NCBI GenBank assembly: GCA_038030265.1
Contig: CM075943.1
Span: 13,888,001 to 13,952,000 of the forward strand
Direction: 5' to 3'
Source: Corythucha ciliata
Taxonomy: Eukaryota > Arthropoda > Insecta > Hemiptera > Tingidae
Length of the DNA: 64,000 bases
Shown in pieces: positions 1 to 9,440 of this stretch. Each line of letters starts with the position of its first letter. Position 1 is the first letter of the stretch. Both the position numbers and the translations under genes were made by a program. A model generated the notes under the pieces. The model was not told the DNA's origin. It searched no databases and saw nothing but the letters and a program-made list of their open reading frames with translations.

Positions 1-260
1 TTTACCTCCTGCACAAATCGTTCTGCGAGACCATTACTCTGATGGTGATGGGGGGGGGGGTGAATTCTACATCTAGACAGGTATGATTTGAACTCTAAGG
101 AAGCAAAAGGAGGACCACTGTCCGAAACCAATGTCTTAGGATAACCAAATCAGGAAAATACATTATCTAGTTGGTCCTCCACAGACTTAGCTCCACGGTC
201 GTGACGTTTTCGGAAGAGGCAAAAATACTTCATCATTGTCATTGTTTTGCAATCGCTGAC
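1..260 (-). pseudogene. Ty3/gypsy-type integrase core fragment, cut by the window edge
   Basis: Reading the minus strand from about 260 down to 1, one frame gives a retrotransposon integrase core. FGYPKTLVSDSGPPFAS carries the second catalytic Asp (codon 120-122) and HHHQSNGLAERFVQEV carries the catalytic Glu (codon 21-23). The D-to-E spacing is 32 residues, slightly short of the usual 35. A run of 11 G (50-60) lies between them and encodes a Pro run, so this tract has probably changed length. A TGA at 150-152 interrupts the frame just before FGYPK, so the copy is dead. In the intact element this enzyme joins element cDNA to host DNA. The fragment continues beyond base 1; no LTR is visible. 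It differs from the other gypsy copy at 20.2-22.8 kb, whose integrase core is deleted. Confidence 0.8.
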
Positions 261-690
261 ACGGCTCACTGCACTGTACAGATTTTGTGATGTCTTCATC
301 GATTCCCCCCCCCCCCATACTAAGGAACCTATAAAGACGAGTAGACGCACACGGCCGGCGCTAGAGAACCTTCAAAACACAGGTACTGCAACACGGATTT
401 CAGCGCCATATTTGGTCCCTAAGTCTCATTTCAATTTCATGAATGAAAAAATTGTCATCGTAACAGCAAACAAACGCGGAACGCGGTCGAAATAAATGAA
501 AATATCCTACTTGTCAATGAGTTCAGGTGATAATTATGATCATATGAGGGACCAAGTATGGCGCCGATTTGCGTGTTGCAGTTGCAGTACTCGTTTTTTA
601 TAGTTCCTTACCATGGTAAGGCATAACAACGTCAAACAAAATAACGTAAACAAAAGTAAAAGTATGTTTGAGGGAAAAAAGCTTCCCTTA
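261..690. other. No recognised gene; C-run at about 305-317
   Basis: I recognise no coding or repeat family here. A run of about 13 C lies near 305. Short frames on both strands show no family motif. The right part may be the remains of the retrotransposon whose integrase lies at 1-260. Confidence 0.4.
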
Positions 691-827
691 TAGCGATTTC
701 CATTCGACACACTACACAAGTGTAGTGCCGCGTCCTCTATACATATAAACATTTATGTTTAAGTGAAGAGAGGACGGGTGGAAAAACTAACATCACACGA
801 GTGTATTGCATTGAATGGAAAACGCTA
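691..827. mobile_element. MITE family M1, copy A (137 bp)
   Basis: The ends are inverted: TAGCGATTTCCATTC at the left and GAATGGAAAACGCTA at the right. Further in, the left arm carries TACACAAGTGTAGTGCCG and GTCCTCT, and the right arm carries GAGAGGACGGGTGG and CACGAGTGTATTGC. Two more copies occur at 2705-2835 (opposite orientation) and 16160-16262. There is no coding capacity, so this is a non-autonomous DNA transposon. The terminal TAGCG/CGCTA could be read as a TA target duplication plus GCG termini, but the other copies end in TG/CA, so the target duplication is unresolved. Confidence 0.8.
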
Positions 828-849
828 TTAAATAAAATAGTGAGGTCGT

Positions 850-1742
850 AGAACTCCGGAAGACTGTACAGCGGATTCTCTACAATTAATGATTTTGCTT
901 AAAAGTTACTGGAGGACGAATTTTGAAACTTATATTCAGGGCATTATAAAGTTTCGTAGGCAAGTAAAGGAAACTGTTCATCGACTTCGTCAAACGGAAA
1001 GAACCAGGCACGATGTCCCACCTTTCTCGTGAACCAGGCACGAGCGTTGATGAACATAGATGCCACATAAAGTCATAATCTTCAGGCTCCTAAACGCATC
1101 CCGGCATGAGTCCCTCGGTCGCAATCCACAAATCAACCGCACAGCTCTCTTCTGCGCAACAAATACCTTATTGGCATTCACAGAATTATCCCTGAATTAG
1201 CACTGTACCGTAAGACAAGTGAGAATGGAAGAACGAGAAATAGGCCAACCAAAGCACACTCGCGTCGACAAAAGAACGAAGGCGGCGAAGGATGAACATT
1301 CCCCTATACAGCCTTTTGAGGACATTATTGATGTGAGCCTTCCAGGTGAGATAGCTGCCTAGATGAGTACCGAACATTCTTGCTTTGTCACCAGAAAAAT
1401 GCTTCAAGGAGAAATGTAGGTACTGAGTCTTGCGGCTATTCAGGCACAGGAGGTCACTGTTAGTCCATTCTTTTAAATTTAACTCTCTATCCGCCGTCGA
1501 CGCGGAGTCCGGAATGACTAGAGAGATGTCGTCAGCGTATAAAATAGGCATTACGTCACCTGGCAAACTAAAATGAAGGGGCAAATCATTCGTGAAAGTG
1601 ATGAAAAGGAGAGGCCCCAAAATTGAACCTTGAGGAACTCCAGACAGGACCTCGCGAGCTTCCGACATAAATGATCGTTGGCCCACACTCTTTGAAAACG
1701 ACCAACCAGATAAGAACGAATCAACGTCACCGCCTCTGGAGC
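850..1742 (-). pseudogene. Jockey/CR1-like LINE reverse transcriptase, 3' part
   Basis: Minus-strand frames give, in order, LAPEAVTLIRSYLVGRFQRV (after RT motif A), VLSGVPQGSILGPLLF (motif B, near 1640), LYADDISLV (motif C with the catalytic Asp pair, near 1535), a thumb segment ending LSYGTVL, and near 1170-1050 the C-terminal KRAVRLICGLRPRDSCRDAF. That tail is typical of Jockey/CR1-type LINE proteins. The enzyme would copy element RNA at a nicked target. At least two frameshifts separate these blocks, so it is inactive. A short internal duplication (GTGCCTGGTTC twice, 1002-1045) lies near the 3' end. The 5' continuation, with motif A, is at 2331-2475; the solo LTR at 1748-2325 splits it between HYGL and APEAV. 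Confidence 0.85.
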
Positions 1743-1861
1743 AAGACTGTTGTGTTCCACTCCATTTTTTATTCTTCGCTTCATCCGCGACTTAATTTTG
1801 TTCCTTCACATATTTAATAAATAAAAAAGGAAAGATAGAGGAACGGTGGGGCAAAAAGCCC

Positions 1862-1952
1862 TATATAAAGCGAGCTTGAGCTCCAACAATTCAGTCGTCT
1901 TTTGGTCGTCACCGGTCGCGCTTCCCCCCGTTCCTAAAGCTGACTAAATAAA
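1862..1952 (+). promoter_or_regulatory. LTR TATA box and polyadenylation signal
   Basis: TATATAAAG at 1862-1870 is followed about 80 bases later by AATAAA (1947-1952) and a TTTATTTTTATTTTT stretch. This is the expected U3-R order of an LTR promoter and 3'-end signal on the plus strand. Confidence 0.6.
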
Positions 1953-1979
1953 CTTTATTTTTATTTTTATTTTTTTGTC

Positions 1980-2265
1980 CGAGAGCATCTCCGTGTACGA
2001 TCCAGTGTCTCCGTGGCGCGCCCTAAAAGGCAACCCCGGAGCCTGAAATCAACCGCGGAGTACTCTCCTTCCCTTAGAGCATCTTCGTGCACGAATCAGT
2101 GTCCCCGTGGCGCGTCTCAAAAGGCAACCCCGGGGCCTGATCTCAACCGCGGAGTACTCTAGCCCCCAGGAACATCCTTGTGCGCGGGTCAGTGTCCTTG
2201 TGGCGCGTCCCAAAAGGCAACCCCAAGGCCTGACTTCAACCGCAAGGTGTTCCCTGGCCGACTCA
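1980..2265 (+). repeat. Three ~93-bp tandem repeats within the LTR
   Basis: Units start near 1983, 2077 and 2168. Each has the order GCATC-CGTG, CAGTGTC, GTGGCGCG, AAAAGGCAACCCC and TCAACCGC. The third unit is the most diverged. They lie downstream of the polyadenylation signal, so they would be in U5 or just beyond it. Confidence 0.8.
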
Positions 2266-2330
2266 GCGAGGTACGTTAATTGTAGACGGACCGGCATCGT
2301 TACAAGCACCGGCCCACGCACTACAAAGAC

Positions 2331-2475
2331 CATAATGCTCGAGTTTAGCGACAAGAAGGTGGTGGTCTACCATATCAAATGCTTTCGACATATCTAAAAA
2401 CGCAACACTGGGATTCTCTTTTTTCCCCAGAAGATCCAGAGGCTGAGTAAACAGTTTGACAACACCAATGCACAA
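2331..2475 (-). pseudogene. Jockey/CR1-like LINE reverse transcriptase, motif A part
   Basis: The minus strand encodes SVAFLDMSKAFDMVDHHLL and VAKLEHYGL. FLDMSKAFDMVDH is RT motif A, with the first catalytic Asp in FLD. It is the 5' continuation of the fragment at 850-1742, interrupted by the solo LTR. Nothing recognisable of the N-terminal RT, endonuclease or ORF1 is seen upstream (above 2475), so this is a 5'-truncated copy, which is usual for LINEs. Confidence 0.85.
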
Positions 2476-2704
2476 CGCGTGGAAGTGAATTATATTATGT
2501 TTTGAATTAAAAAAATGCGGTTAGGTAATATGGTTTAGAATGACCAATTGCTTTCTCTTGTTTAACGAGGAGATCCTTTCAACTCGAAGTTAAATCAAAA
2601 AGATGAAATCCCTCGGACTTATTTTTTTGTATACCAATCACGAAAAAGAAAACAATAAATTATAAGCGAGGACGGCAGAGCGATTACCGCATACGTTACA
2701 CTCA

Positions 2705-2835
2705 TGGCGTTTTCCATTCAATGCAATACACTAGTGTGATATAAGTTTTTCCACCCGTCCTCTCCGAATTGAAACATATGTTTATGGAGAGGACACGGCA
2801 CTACACTTGTGTAGGGTGTTGAATGGAAATCGCTA
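2705..2835. mobile_element. MITE family M1, copy B (131 bp)
   Basis: It begins TGGCGTTTTCCATTCAATGC and ends GTTGAATGGAAATCGCTA. The interior GTCCTCTCC...GGAGAGGACACGG matches copy A at 691-827 on the opposite strand. With copy A it brackets the LINE plus LTR block as an inverted pair. Confidence 0.8.
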
Positions 2836-2897
2836 TAATTTCCTGATTGTTAAGTTGAATTTATAAGCTTTGAGCGATTTCAAGAGGTCAAGAATCA

Positions 2898-3037
2898 GGG
2901 GGGCTATTCTGTAACTTTCCCGCATCGGATTTTCTATCGAAAAATCACATGATTTCATTGATTTTTAAATAAAATGAATGAAATCAGATGACTTTCCGAT
3001 AGGAAATTAGATGCGGAAAAGTTACAGAATCATCCCC
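2898..3037. mobile_element. Hairpin MITE M2
   Basis: This is a near-complete foldback. The left arm reads GGGCTATTCTGTAACTTTCC, then GCATCGGATTTTCTATCG and ATGATTTCATT. The right arm carries the complements AATGAAATCA, CCGATAGGAAATTAGATGC and GGAAAAGTTACAGAAT. The arms are about 60 bp around a short AT spacer. A C-run of about 14 bases follows directly at 3033-3047. Confidence 0.75.
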
Positions 3038-3047
3038 CCCCCCCCCT

Positions 3048-5270
3048 ATTCAGTGAGTTGTTATAGCAACGAAATATTTTATGAAGCTTATGGTGCTAAC
3101 ACGTGAGAGTTGAACTCTCTGAGAGTGCCAGGTGGTCTCCCGAGAAATCTCTGGCCCGTTCAGACTGGCGAGATAAGCTTTCGAGAGTACTCTCGAAACT
3201 CAAACGCGAAACGCTCTCAAATGTAAACGCAGCTTTATGTTGCGCGTATGGTATGGAATACTTCGGCAACAAGATGGCTAATCCACTTATCAAAGGCAAA
3301 ACTGAGTTCAAAATTCGTCTAAATTCCACATCTTATTGCTCACTCAATCATAGAACCAGACCCATCCGATCCATAAAAGTTTTTTCATTCCCTTGTTCAA
3401 TGTTCTTTATTGTGAAACGGAAGCCAGAAGCGAGAAGCATAATGATTGGACGAGTTAAAGATGTTTCATAATAGGAACAAGAGTTTCTCCATTAACCCTA
3501 ATTTATTCATACCACAGACGCAATGGATTGCCCATCGTAAACTATTCCTGTATTAAACAAATAGGAGGGGTTATCTCAAGTCATTTCGTTTTCATAGACA
3601 ATTTAAGACTATGGTGTAAATACTTGGGGGCAATTTATTCGATTAAATGAATATAGGCGTCGTGACTTTAATTATTCAATTAATCGTTCGTTGTTTTTTA
3701 CCCTCATAAACCACTAAACTGAAGTGAAAATTAATCTGTAAATTACAGGGGAAAAATATGAAAAAAGAGTAGTTTATTATTCCACCGATTTATAAAAGGG
3801 TTACTGTATCCTAACGTACACATGAAGATGAATAACACTGATCTTGGCTTACAATGTAAAAAAACTACCAAACGGGAGCGATAAATTTTTCAATATAAAA
3901 CGCAATCAATCAATCTATGAGCCTCTTTTTCGGAATAAAAAATAAGGGGGAAAACTCTTAGGCTTGGCTTGAAAAACTAGCACTTGGATCCACTTTTCAT
4001 TATTTTGCGAGGAACAGTGATTTATTGCTCAGATCAATAAGAAAGACATTGTTGCTCAAATCTCAAATCGGAAGACATCCATTCCAATCAAATTGTCGAC
4101 AAAAACTTTTCCGTTTACTATTGTCATTCTTCACGCATTTAACTGAGCTGGGGCTCTCCACATTTTGTGCGATGCTGAGTACTATTCCCTTAGCGTCATG
4201 TTTTCAAAGTTGTTTTGCTGGATTTTGTTCTATGAATTCATATAGCTACCTGTATGTCGGTATTAATGACATAACCTTCAAATAACTTTACTTATCCAAT
4301 GTACACAATATTGTTTTTAGGATAACAGTTTATTTTGTTGGCATGATGAACGAGGAAATCTAAAACGATGAGAGGTAGCGCCATCAGAGCTTTAGAATTT
4401 CCAATAGTGAAAAACGACTTTAAAATTGAATATCGGCTACGCGCAGGCATGCTGCTCATCGGACAAAATTATACTGATGGTACTATACTGCTACTATTGC
4501 TATGGCTGGTATTCTCTTGCAGAAGACCCCCTCCCCTCCGCCTGAGTATCACAAAGGGAACCTCTGCGTACCACCTCGTACACGAACAATACATCGAGAA
4601 ACCCCGTAATATAGAGGAAAAAAAAAAAGTGAAACAAAAAAGCCCCCCCCCCCCCCACCAGTTGGTTAACCTCTCATTCTTGCCTCGCTGAAAGCAAAAG
4701 TTTCAGAAACAAGGCAGAGGGAGTCTTACGCCTCATTAATTTTGCAAACAAGTTTTCAGATGACACTGTGGCGAGGTGTAGAGAGGGCAAGGAAAGGGGA
4801 TGGGCTGAATTAAGGCGATAAATCTCGCCATATTTGTACTCTCAAGTTTTACCCCCGATGTCGAGCATCTTTCCTTCTTATCTGATTAATTTTAATAATA
4901 GCCCTCCTCCTCTTTTTAAGTGTTGTTTCTCAAGTATCTCCCCTCTTCATGACGGCCGCGTGATTAGAGCGTAATCTTTGAGGAACAACTGGATCAATGG
5001 ATGTGTATCAGATTTGAGTACGGTGACAATTATTATGATCAGTTTTTACGCCCTCTGACGGGGAATTATTTTACACTAAAGAAGTGCTCCGCTATTTTAA
5101 AAGACCAGCTTCGAACCTGAAGAAAATAACCGTGTCAAAATCTCATGGAGACTGAAAGTTTAACAATGAAACTGTAAGTGTATACGCTTTTGGAAGTGAA
5201 TGTTTACATGTAAACCCTTGCTTTCCATAACATGGCATAAGGTGGTTGGGTGGTATGTTAAGTTGCAAAT
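3048..5270. other. No recognised gene
   Basis: I see no conserved protein motif and no clear repeat. A perfect palindrome TTTCGAGAGTACTCTCGAAA lies near 3179-3198, and a C-run near 4645. The frame at 3103-3471 is open for 122 codons but matches no family I know and overlaps that palindrome. Confidence 0.4.
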
Positions 5271-5860
5271 ACTCAAAGAGTGTTAATTTAGCCCAAAAGA
5301 CCCCACAAAATGGCCACAACCTCAAAATTTGTCCTCAATTTTTTTGTCCTTTATCTAATAAGAACACACTATTTACCGGGAATTCAAATTTTTTCGCAGC
5401 TCATCCGTATACTCCATGGCTACAATGTTTTTTGTAGCCAAACTTGTTGTAGCCAAATGTTGTTGGAGCCAAACTTTCCAACATATTTCTATACGGAAGC
5501 AAAATCCGTCAAATCGGAGTTTCGAAAGAATGGAAATATGCGATTTCAACGTAGTTGTTGAAAGGGCCATGTCCGTGAATTTTGTCCTTTGAAAGTACCA
5601 AAATCAGGAAATTTTGGTGAATTTTGCTAAAAATTGATTGATTACCATCTGCGGCTCTCGGATGGCCCGGTGATGGTGAGGCCAGCCTCCTTCAATCAGG
5701 AACTTGGATTTTTGAGAATTCAGACCCACAAAATAGAATTTTAGAGTCATGAAATCCGCAAAAACACCAGAACCACAAAATATTGGGTCTTGAAAGAGCC
5801 AAACATGCGAATGTAAAATTGGCGTTTTTCAATTTTTGCCATTATGAAACAGAGTTTTTC
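5271..5860. repeat. Short-period repeats, family C (weak)
   Basis: Degenerate units contain GCCAAA and CCACAAAAT words, for example TTGTAGCCAAAC and TTGTAGCCAAATG near 5430-5485, and GAGCCAAACATGCG near 5798. The spacing is about 20-30 bp and divergence is high. Confidence 0.5.
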
Positions 5861-7130
5861 TCAATTTTAGCAGCGAATCATTCAGTAGTTTGATCACAAT
5901 TACCGAAAATTACCTCATTTTCTCTATTCTAGCCGTGAATTAGCAAGGAATTGACATTTCCGTCCATTTTAGTTCGAACGAACGGTTCATCAACTTAGCC
6001 GCGGGTCATATCTGGAGCGCGCCTCGATGGTGTAATGGATACAATGCTCGCTTCGCAACTCCAGCGGGCCTGGGTTCGAATCCAGCCATTGCCCATTAAC
6101 ACTATAAGGCTGCGGCGAGCTGTGACACGGCACACTGGGCTTCGTGTGGGCGTTCCCGGCGGTGTGCGTTCAACAAACCGCGCACCGACCGAAGCGCCCG
6201 CGTAGTACGGGTGTGAAGTGCACAGTTAGATCTGGGTATGGCATAGAAGGCCAATGGAGGCTTACGCGCCTGCCGGGTTCAAAGCCCGGCGCCCCCGACA
6301 AAAAAAAAAAAAAAAAAAAAACTTAGCCGCGAAACACGCTTTTTCTCAATTTTAGCTGTAAATGAGCGTTTTATCTCTATTTTAGCCGGGAATTATAGTG
6401 AGCTTATTCAGTTTCAGTCGCAAATTAGCGGGTTTCTTTCAAATGCATCAACGAATTAGCGTTCTGCCGAATTTCAACAGCTTATCAGCGCTTTTTCTCA
6501 ATTTTTGACTGCGTAATCGCATTTTCTTTCAAGTCTTAGTCATGCAAATGAGCCCTTTTTCTCGATTTTAGCCACGAATAATAACTCAATTTCAGCCGAG
6601 AATTACCGCTTTCACCCAATTTTATTCAATCACTATATTTTGTGGATTTCATCAGCAATCGTACCGCTGAGAATTAGCGGTTTTCGCCAGTTTCAGTTAC
6701 CCCCTAGCGGGTTTTCTGAAATAAATTCGCGAATTACTATTTTTGCTCAATTTTGCAGCGAATCGTGACTTTTCTTCAGTTTTAGCCGTGAAGTACAGCT
6801 TTTAGCTTTTACTCAATTGTAGCCTCGACGGATCATGGGATTTTCTCAAATTCTTGATTCACGATGTTGCGTTTTTTATTTTTATTATTTTTACTGCGTA
6901 AATGCGCTTTCTGTCAACCTTAGCTATAAATTAACGTCGTTTCAAAAATGCATCCGTCAATAAGCTCGAATTTGTGAGATTACTTTAATTTTTAGGCGTG
7001 GAGTAGTGTTTATTCGCGCCACTGTGGCTAAAATGTCCAAATTCAGCCACTGTTTTGGAGATAAACAGCTCCTACAGCTGTCTAAAGTTGCAATTTAGCC
7101 ACTGTTTTAAAATTAAGTGAAACTGAGGTT
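5861..7130 (-). repeat. Short-period repeat array, family A (reverse orientation)
   Basis: Degenerate units of roughly 28-32 bp follow the pattern TTTTCTCAATTTTAGCCGCG then AATTAGCG. Examples are at 6330-6400, 6480-6560 and 6590-6625. Most units diverge strongly in spacing and sequence. No reading frame persists through the array. The SINE at 6004-6319 is inserted in it. Confidence 0.8.
6004..6319 (+). mobile_element. tRNA-derived SINE, copy 1, with target duplication
   Basis: The 5' head is tRNA-like: GCCTCGATGGTGTAATGG contains an A box, and GGTTCGAATCC at about 6073-6083 is a perfect B box. The anticodon region TTCGCAA suggests a tRNA-Ala(CGC)-like source. The 3' end carries a second T-arm-like hairpin, GCCGGGTTCAAAGCCCGGC (6272-6290), followed by GCCCCCGAC and poly-A to 6320. 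The 12-bp AACTTAGCCGCG flanks it (5992-6003 and 6320-6331). A second copy lies at 21553-21867. SINEs encode no protein; transcription would be by RNA polymerase III and mobility would come from a LINE. Confidence 0.92.
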
Positions 7131-7490
7131 ATCAGACTGTTTCACCGCGGCTTTCATAGCCTTTCCATTACTTAGTGAGTGAGGTGTGAGAGCTTGACGT
7201 TATCAATGGTGTCCGCGATGATGGAGGAATTCGTCCTCGCCTTTTTCTCACTGTCTGAATTATTGGTTTTATGGGGGAGGGGAGATAGGGGCGATCGCCC
7301 ACCTCCCGTCAGCTCAGCCGCCCTCAGTGATACAGGGGGAGGGGGTATTAAGCAAAGGAAGGGAAAGTGAAAAGATACAAATGTTGGAGAAAGTAAATCA
7401 TATCTAGATCCTATGAAAAGCAAATCGTATCTAGATTCTATAGAACTAGGAAGTAAGAAAATGACTTATTTTAGTATTACTACTTGGTAG
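7131..7490. other. No recognised gene; G-rich patch
   Basis: This is a unique-looking stretch with G-rich tracts near 7271-7285 and 7333-7345. No coding motif was found. Confidence 0.4.
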
Positions 7491-7945
7491 TACACCATTT
7501 GCGGAAAAATTAGTGAAATTGGATTGTGAAGGGACCGAATTCGAGACATTTGGTTATGGAAGAGCGAAAATCGGGAGAAATTTGTGGTATGAAAGAGCCA
7601 AAATCTCGACATTTGGTTATTAATGAACCAAACTAGTTTTTTAATTAGCCAAAATTATACAAAAGGCTGCATGAAGCCATGAAACTTGTTCATAAATACC
7701 GAAAGCTATAAAAATTGGGTTTGAAAGAGTGAAAGTGTGTGAAATTGAGGTTTTGTCAGAGCCAAATCCACGAAAGTTGGCTCTTGAAAAGCATAGCTTT
7801 CGGAATCAAAGAGCAAAATCGCCGGAACTTGGGATTTGAAGGAGACGAATGCGGTGATTTTTCTTCAGGAAATCCGTGTAACTGGGGCTTTTATTAGCCA
7901 AAATAACAAAATTTGGTTTTTTGAGTTAGTCATTTGGTTTCACGG
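7491..7945 (+). repeat. Short-period repeat array, family C
   Basis: Degenerate units run on the pattern GAGCCAAAATC, CGACATTTGG or CGAAATTGGG, then TTTTGAA, spaced about 25-30 bp (7560-7880). The same family is at 9110-9440, 14390-14840, and reversed at 45060-45660 and 55230-55650. Confidence 0.65.
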
Positions 7946-8645
7946 ATAGCTAGGCTGCTATTAAGGCACTATCGGCTCCGATAGTGAGCTCCGGGTTTGT
8001 ATGGCACTGCCGCCAAAACCTTTGTCTAAAGCCCAAGATAACAAGGTAAGCCTTGAATGGGTACCGGGACACAAGGGTATCCACGGGAACGAGCAGGCGG
8101 ACTCCTTGGCCAGGGATGGTTCGAGTAGAGACTTCACTGGCCTGGAGCCGGCGCTCGGCGTCCCACCACCCATAGACCCAGCGGGGGGGCGGGAGGCACA
8201 ATAATCCACCTAGGATTCCGTGCCGAGAGGGCAACCTTCCTACACGTGGGTGTTGTTTCAGGATGGCGATAGCCAAGTCGGTCAATGCCCAGGCGGCTAT
8301 ACGATGGCAGAGACTGGAGGGACATTAGCAGAGTAAGCGCATGTCGAAGACCGTGCAGGAGGCTTACGAGCAAACTGCACCGACTTATTAGCTGGAGAGA
8401 CCTTAGGACGGTGGTAGGCCTTAACACAGGATTCTGCAAGCTCCGTGACCACCTACATCGCATCGGGGTAACCACGGTGTTCCCGGTGCGCAGACTGCGT
8501 GGGGAAAAAGACGCGAGTGTGAGGCGCTCGCGGGCCGCCGGCTCAGCATCTTTGGGGCCGATACACTCGAAGGTGCTCCGACCGGCAAAACTCTAGCCGA
8601 GGACCTCCTAAACCTTATCAGAGGGAAGGGGATCCTGGACTAGAT
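7946..8645 (+). pseudogene. LINE RNase H and C-terminal domain remnant (R1/Jockey-like)
   Basis: The plus strand encodes an RNase H block: an AAIKALSAP segment that follows the DS motif (near 7950), then VSLEWVPGHKGIHGNEQADS and LARDG (about 8049-8130). The latter holds the conserved His, Asn and Asp. Downstream, LISWRDLRTVVGLNTGFCKL and RDHLHRIGVTTV (about 8375-8480) match the conserved region that follows RNase H in many arthropod non-LTR elements. Frames shift several times, so it is dead. The next recognisable LINE piece (8715-9110) is on the other strand and is an RT, so the two are separate insertions or a rearranged pair. Confidence 0.75.
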
Positions 8646-8713
8646 CCACAGACCCATGGGACGGGGGAGGCAAAATAATCCACATAAGATTCCGTGTCGG
8701 GGGCAACCCTCCT
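8189..8713. repeat. Direct repeats of ~55 bp, 475 bp apart
   Basis: The segment around 8189-8243 (GGGAGGCACAATAATCCACC, then AGGATTCCGTGCCG and GGGCAACC) recurs at 8660-8713 (GGGAGGCAAAATAATCCACA, AAGATTCCGTGTCG, GGGGCAACC). The two copies enclose the RNase H downstream domain. Sequence of this kind inside and again after the coding region suggests an internal duplication or two nested copies of a LINE 3' region. Confidence 0.75.
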
Positions 8714-8714
8714 A

Positions 8715-9110
8715 GTCGGCCTAAAACCGCCCCTGCTTGGCCTTGTTAAGAACCAGACGATTCACCAGACACCAGTCCTCCACCAAGTTGGTAGACTGTT
8801 CCAAGCTTATGAACGCTTCAAGTAGAATGGCCCCAGAGTCAACCAAGGTATCGTCGTCTGCGTACAGAAATGTCTTTGTGAGTACTGGAGGAGAGATTTG
8901 CGGGTAGTTCGTTGATGTAGGCGTTATAAAAAGGAGGACCTTACCCCGATGTCCATCGCCAGTGAGAGTCCAGAGAATTTCCCAGCGTGAGAGACGAATT
9001 GTCACCATCCGGAGACTGAGGACATTATCGTGTCCACTGCAAGTTTACAGAGACCCATTTGGCCGAGCTTTCCCGCTAGAATTTCGTGGTCAACGGAGTC
9101 GAACTCGGTT
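8715..9110 (-). pseudogene. Jockey/CR1-like LINE reverse transcriptase fragment
   Basis: Minus-strand frames give FDSVDHEILAGKLGQMGL (motif A, about 9095-9040), a degraded motif B region ending in YNAYINELP, then TKTFLYADDDTLVDSG (motif C, about 8880-8830) and NLVEDWCLVNRLVLNKAK (motif D/E region). YADD is intact but frames are broken between A and C. It is a different copy from the LINE at 850-2475, with only family-level similarity. Confidence 0.8.
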
Positions 9111-9440
9111 TTGGAGAGAGCCAAATCCGCAAATTTTGTTTATCCAGTCGAATACGCAAAATTGAGTTTGAGGAGAGCAAAACTGGGGCACGGTGAGAAC
9201 CAAAATTATGAGATATCGTTTTTGAACGAGCCAAAGCCATGAATTGGCTTTTTGAGATCGACCACATTTGTTTTACGAATGAGCGAAAACTGCGAAAATT
9301 ATTGTAGAAAACAGCTAACCTATACAAAAATTGGTCTTTGAAGGAACGTAAATACGTGAAATTAAGGTTTGAAATAACGCCAAAATCCATGAAATATATT
9401 TTGAAGGAGCAAAATGCGTGACATTTGGTGCCCACGGGCA
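9111..9440 (+). repeat. Short-period repeat array, family C
   Basis: Units such as GAGAGCCAAATCCGCAAATT, GGTGAGAACCAAAATTATG and GAGCCAAAGCCATGAATTGG are spaced about 30 bp apart. The array abuts the LINE RT fragment directly, so the LINE appears to have landed in or beside it. Confidence 0.65.

Larger units (their letters stand above)
1748..2325 (+). mobile_element. Solo LTR (578 bp) inside the LINE
   Basis: The segment begins TGTTGTGTTCC and ends GCACTACA, so it has TG...CA termini. The 5-bp AAGAC flanks it on both sides (1743-1747 and 2326-2330). Removing LTR plus one AAGAC restores the LINE frame across the joint (EHYGL followed by APEAV), which fixes both borders. Orientation is plus: a TATATAAAG box at 1862-1870 precedes an AATAAA at 1947-1952. 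The second half holds three tandem repeats of about 93 bp. Five-base duplications and TG/CA ends fit Ty3/gypsy or BEL/Pao LTRs; with no internal region the superfamily cannot be settled. A solo LTR is the product of LTR-LTR recombination. Confidence 0.9.

Noticed and set aside
3103..3471. 122-codon frame as a possible gene
   Set aside because: It includes a perfect palindrome and a duplicated CTCTCGA pattern. No motif, no flanking signals.
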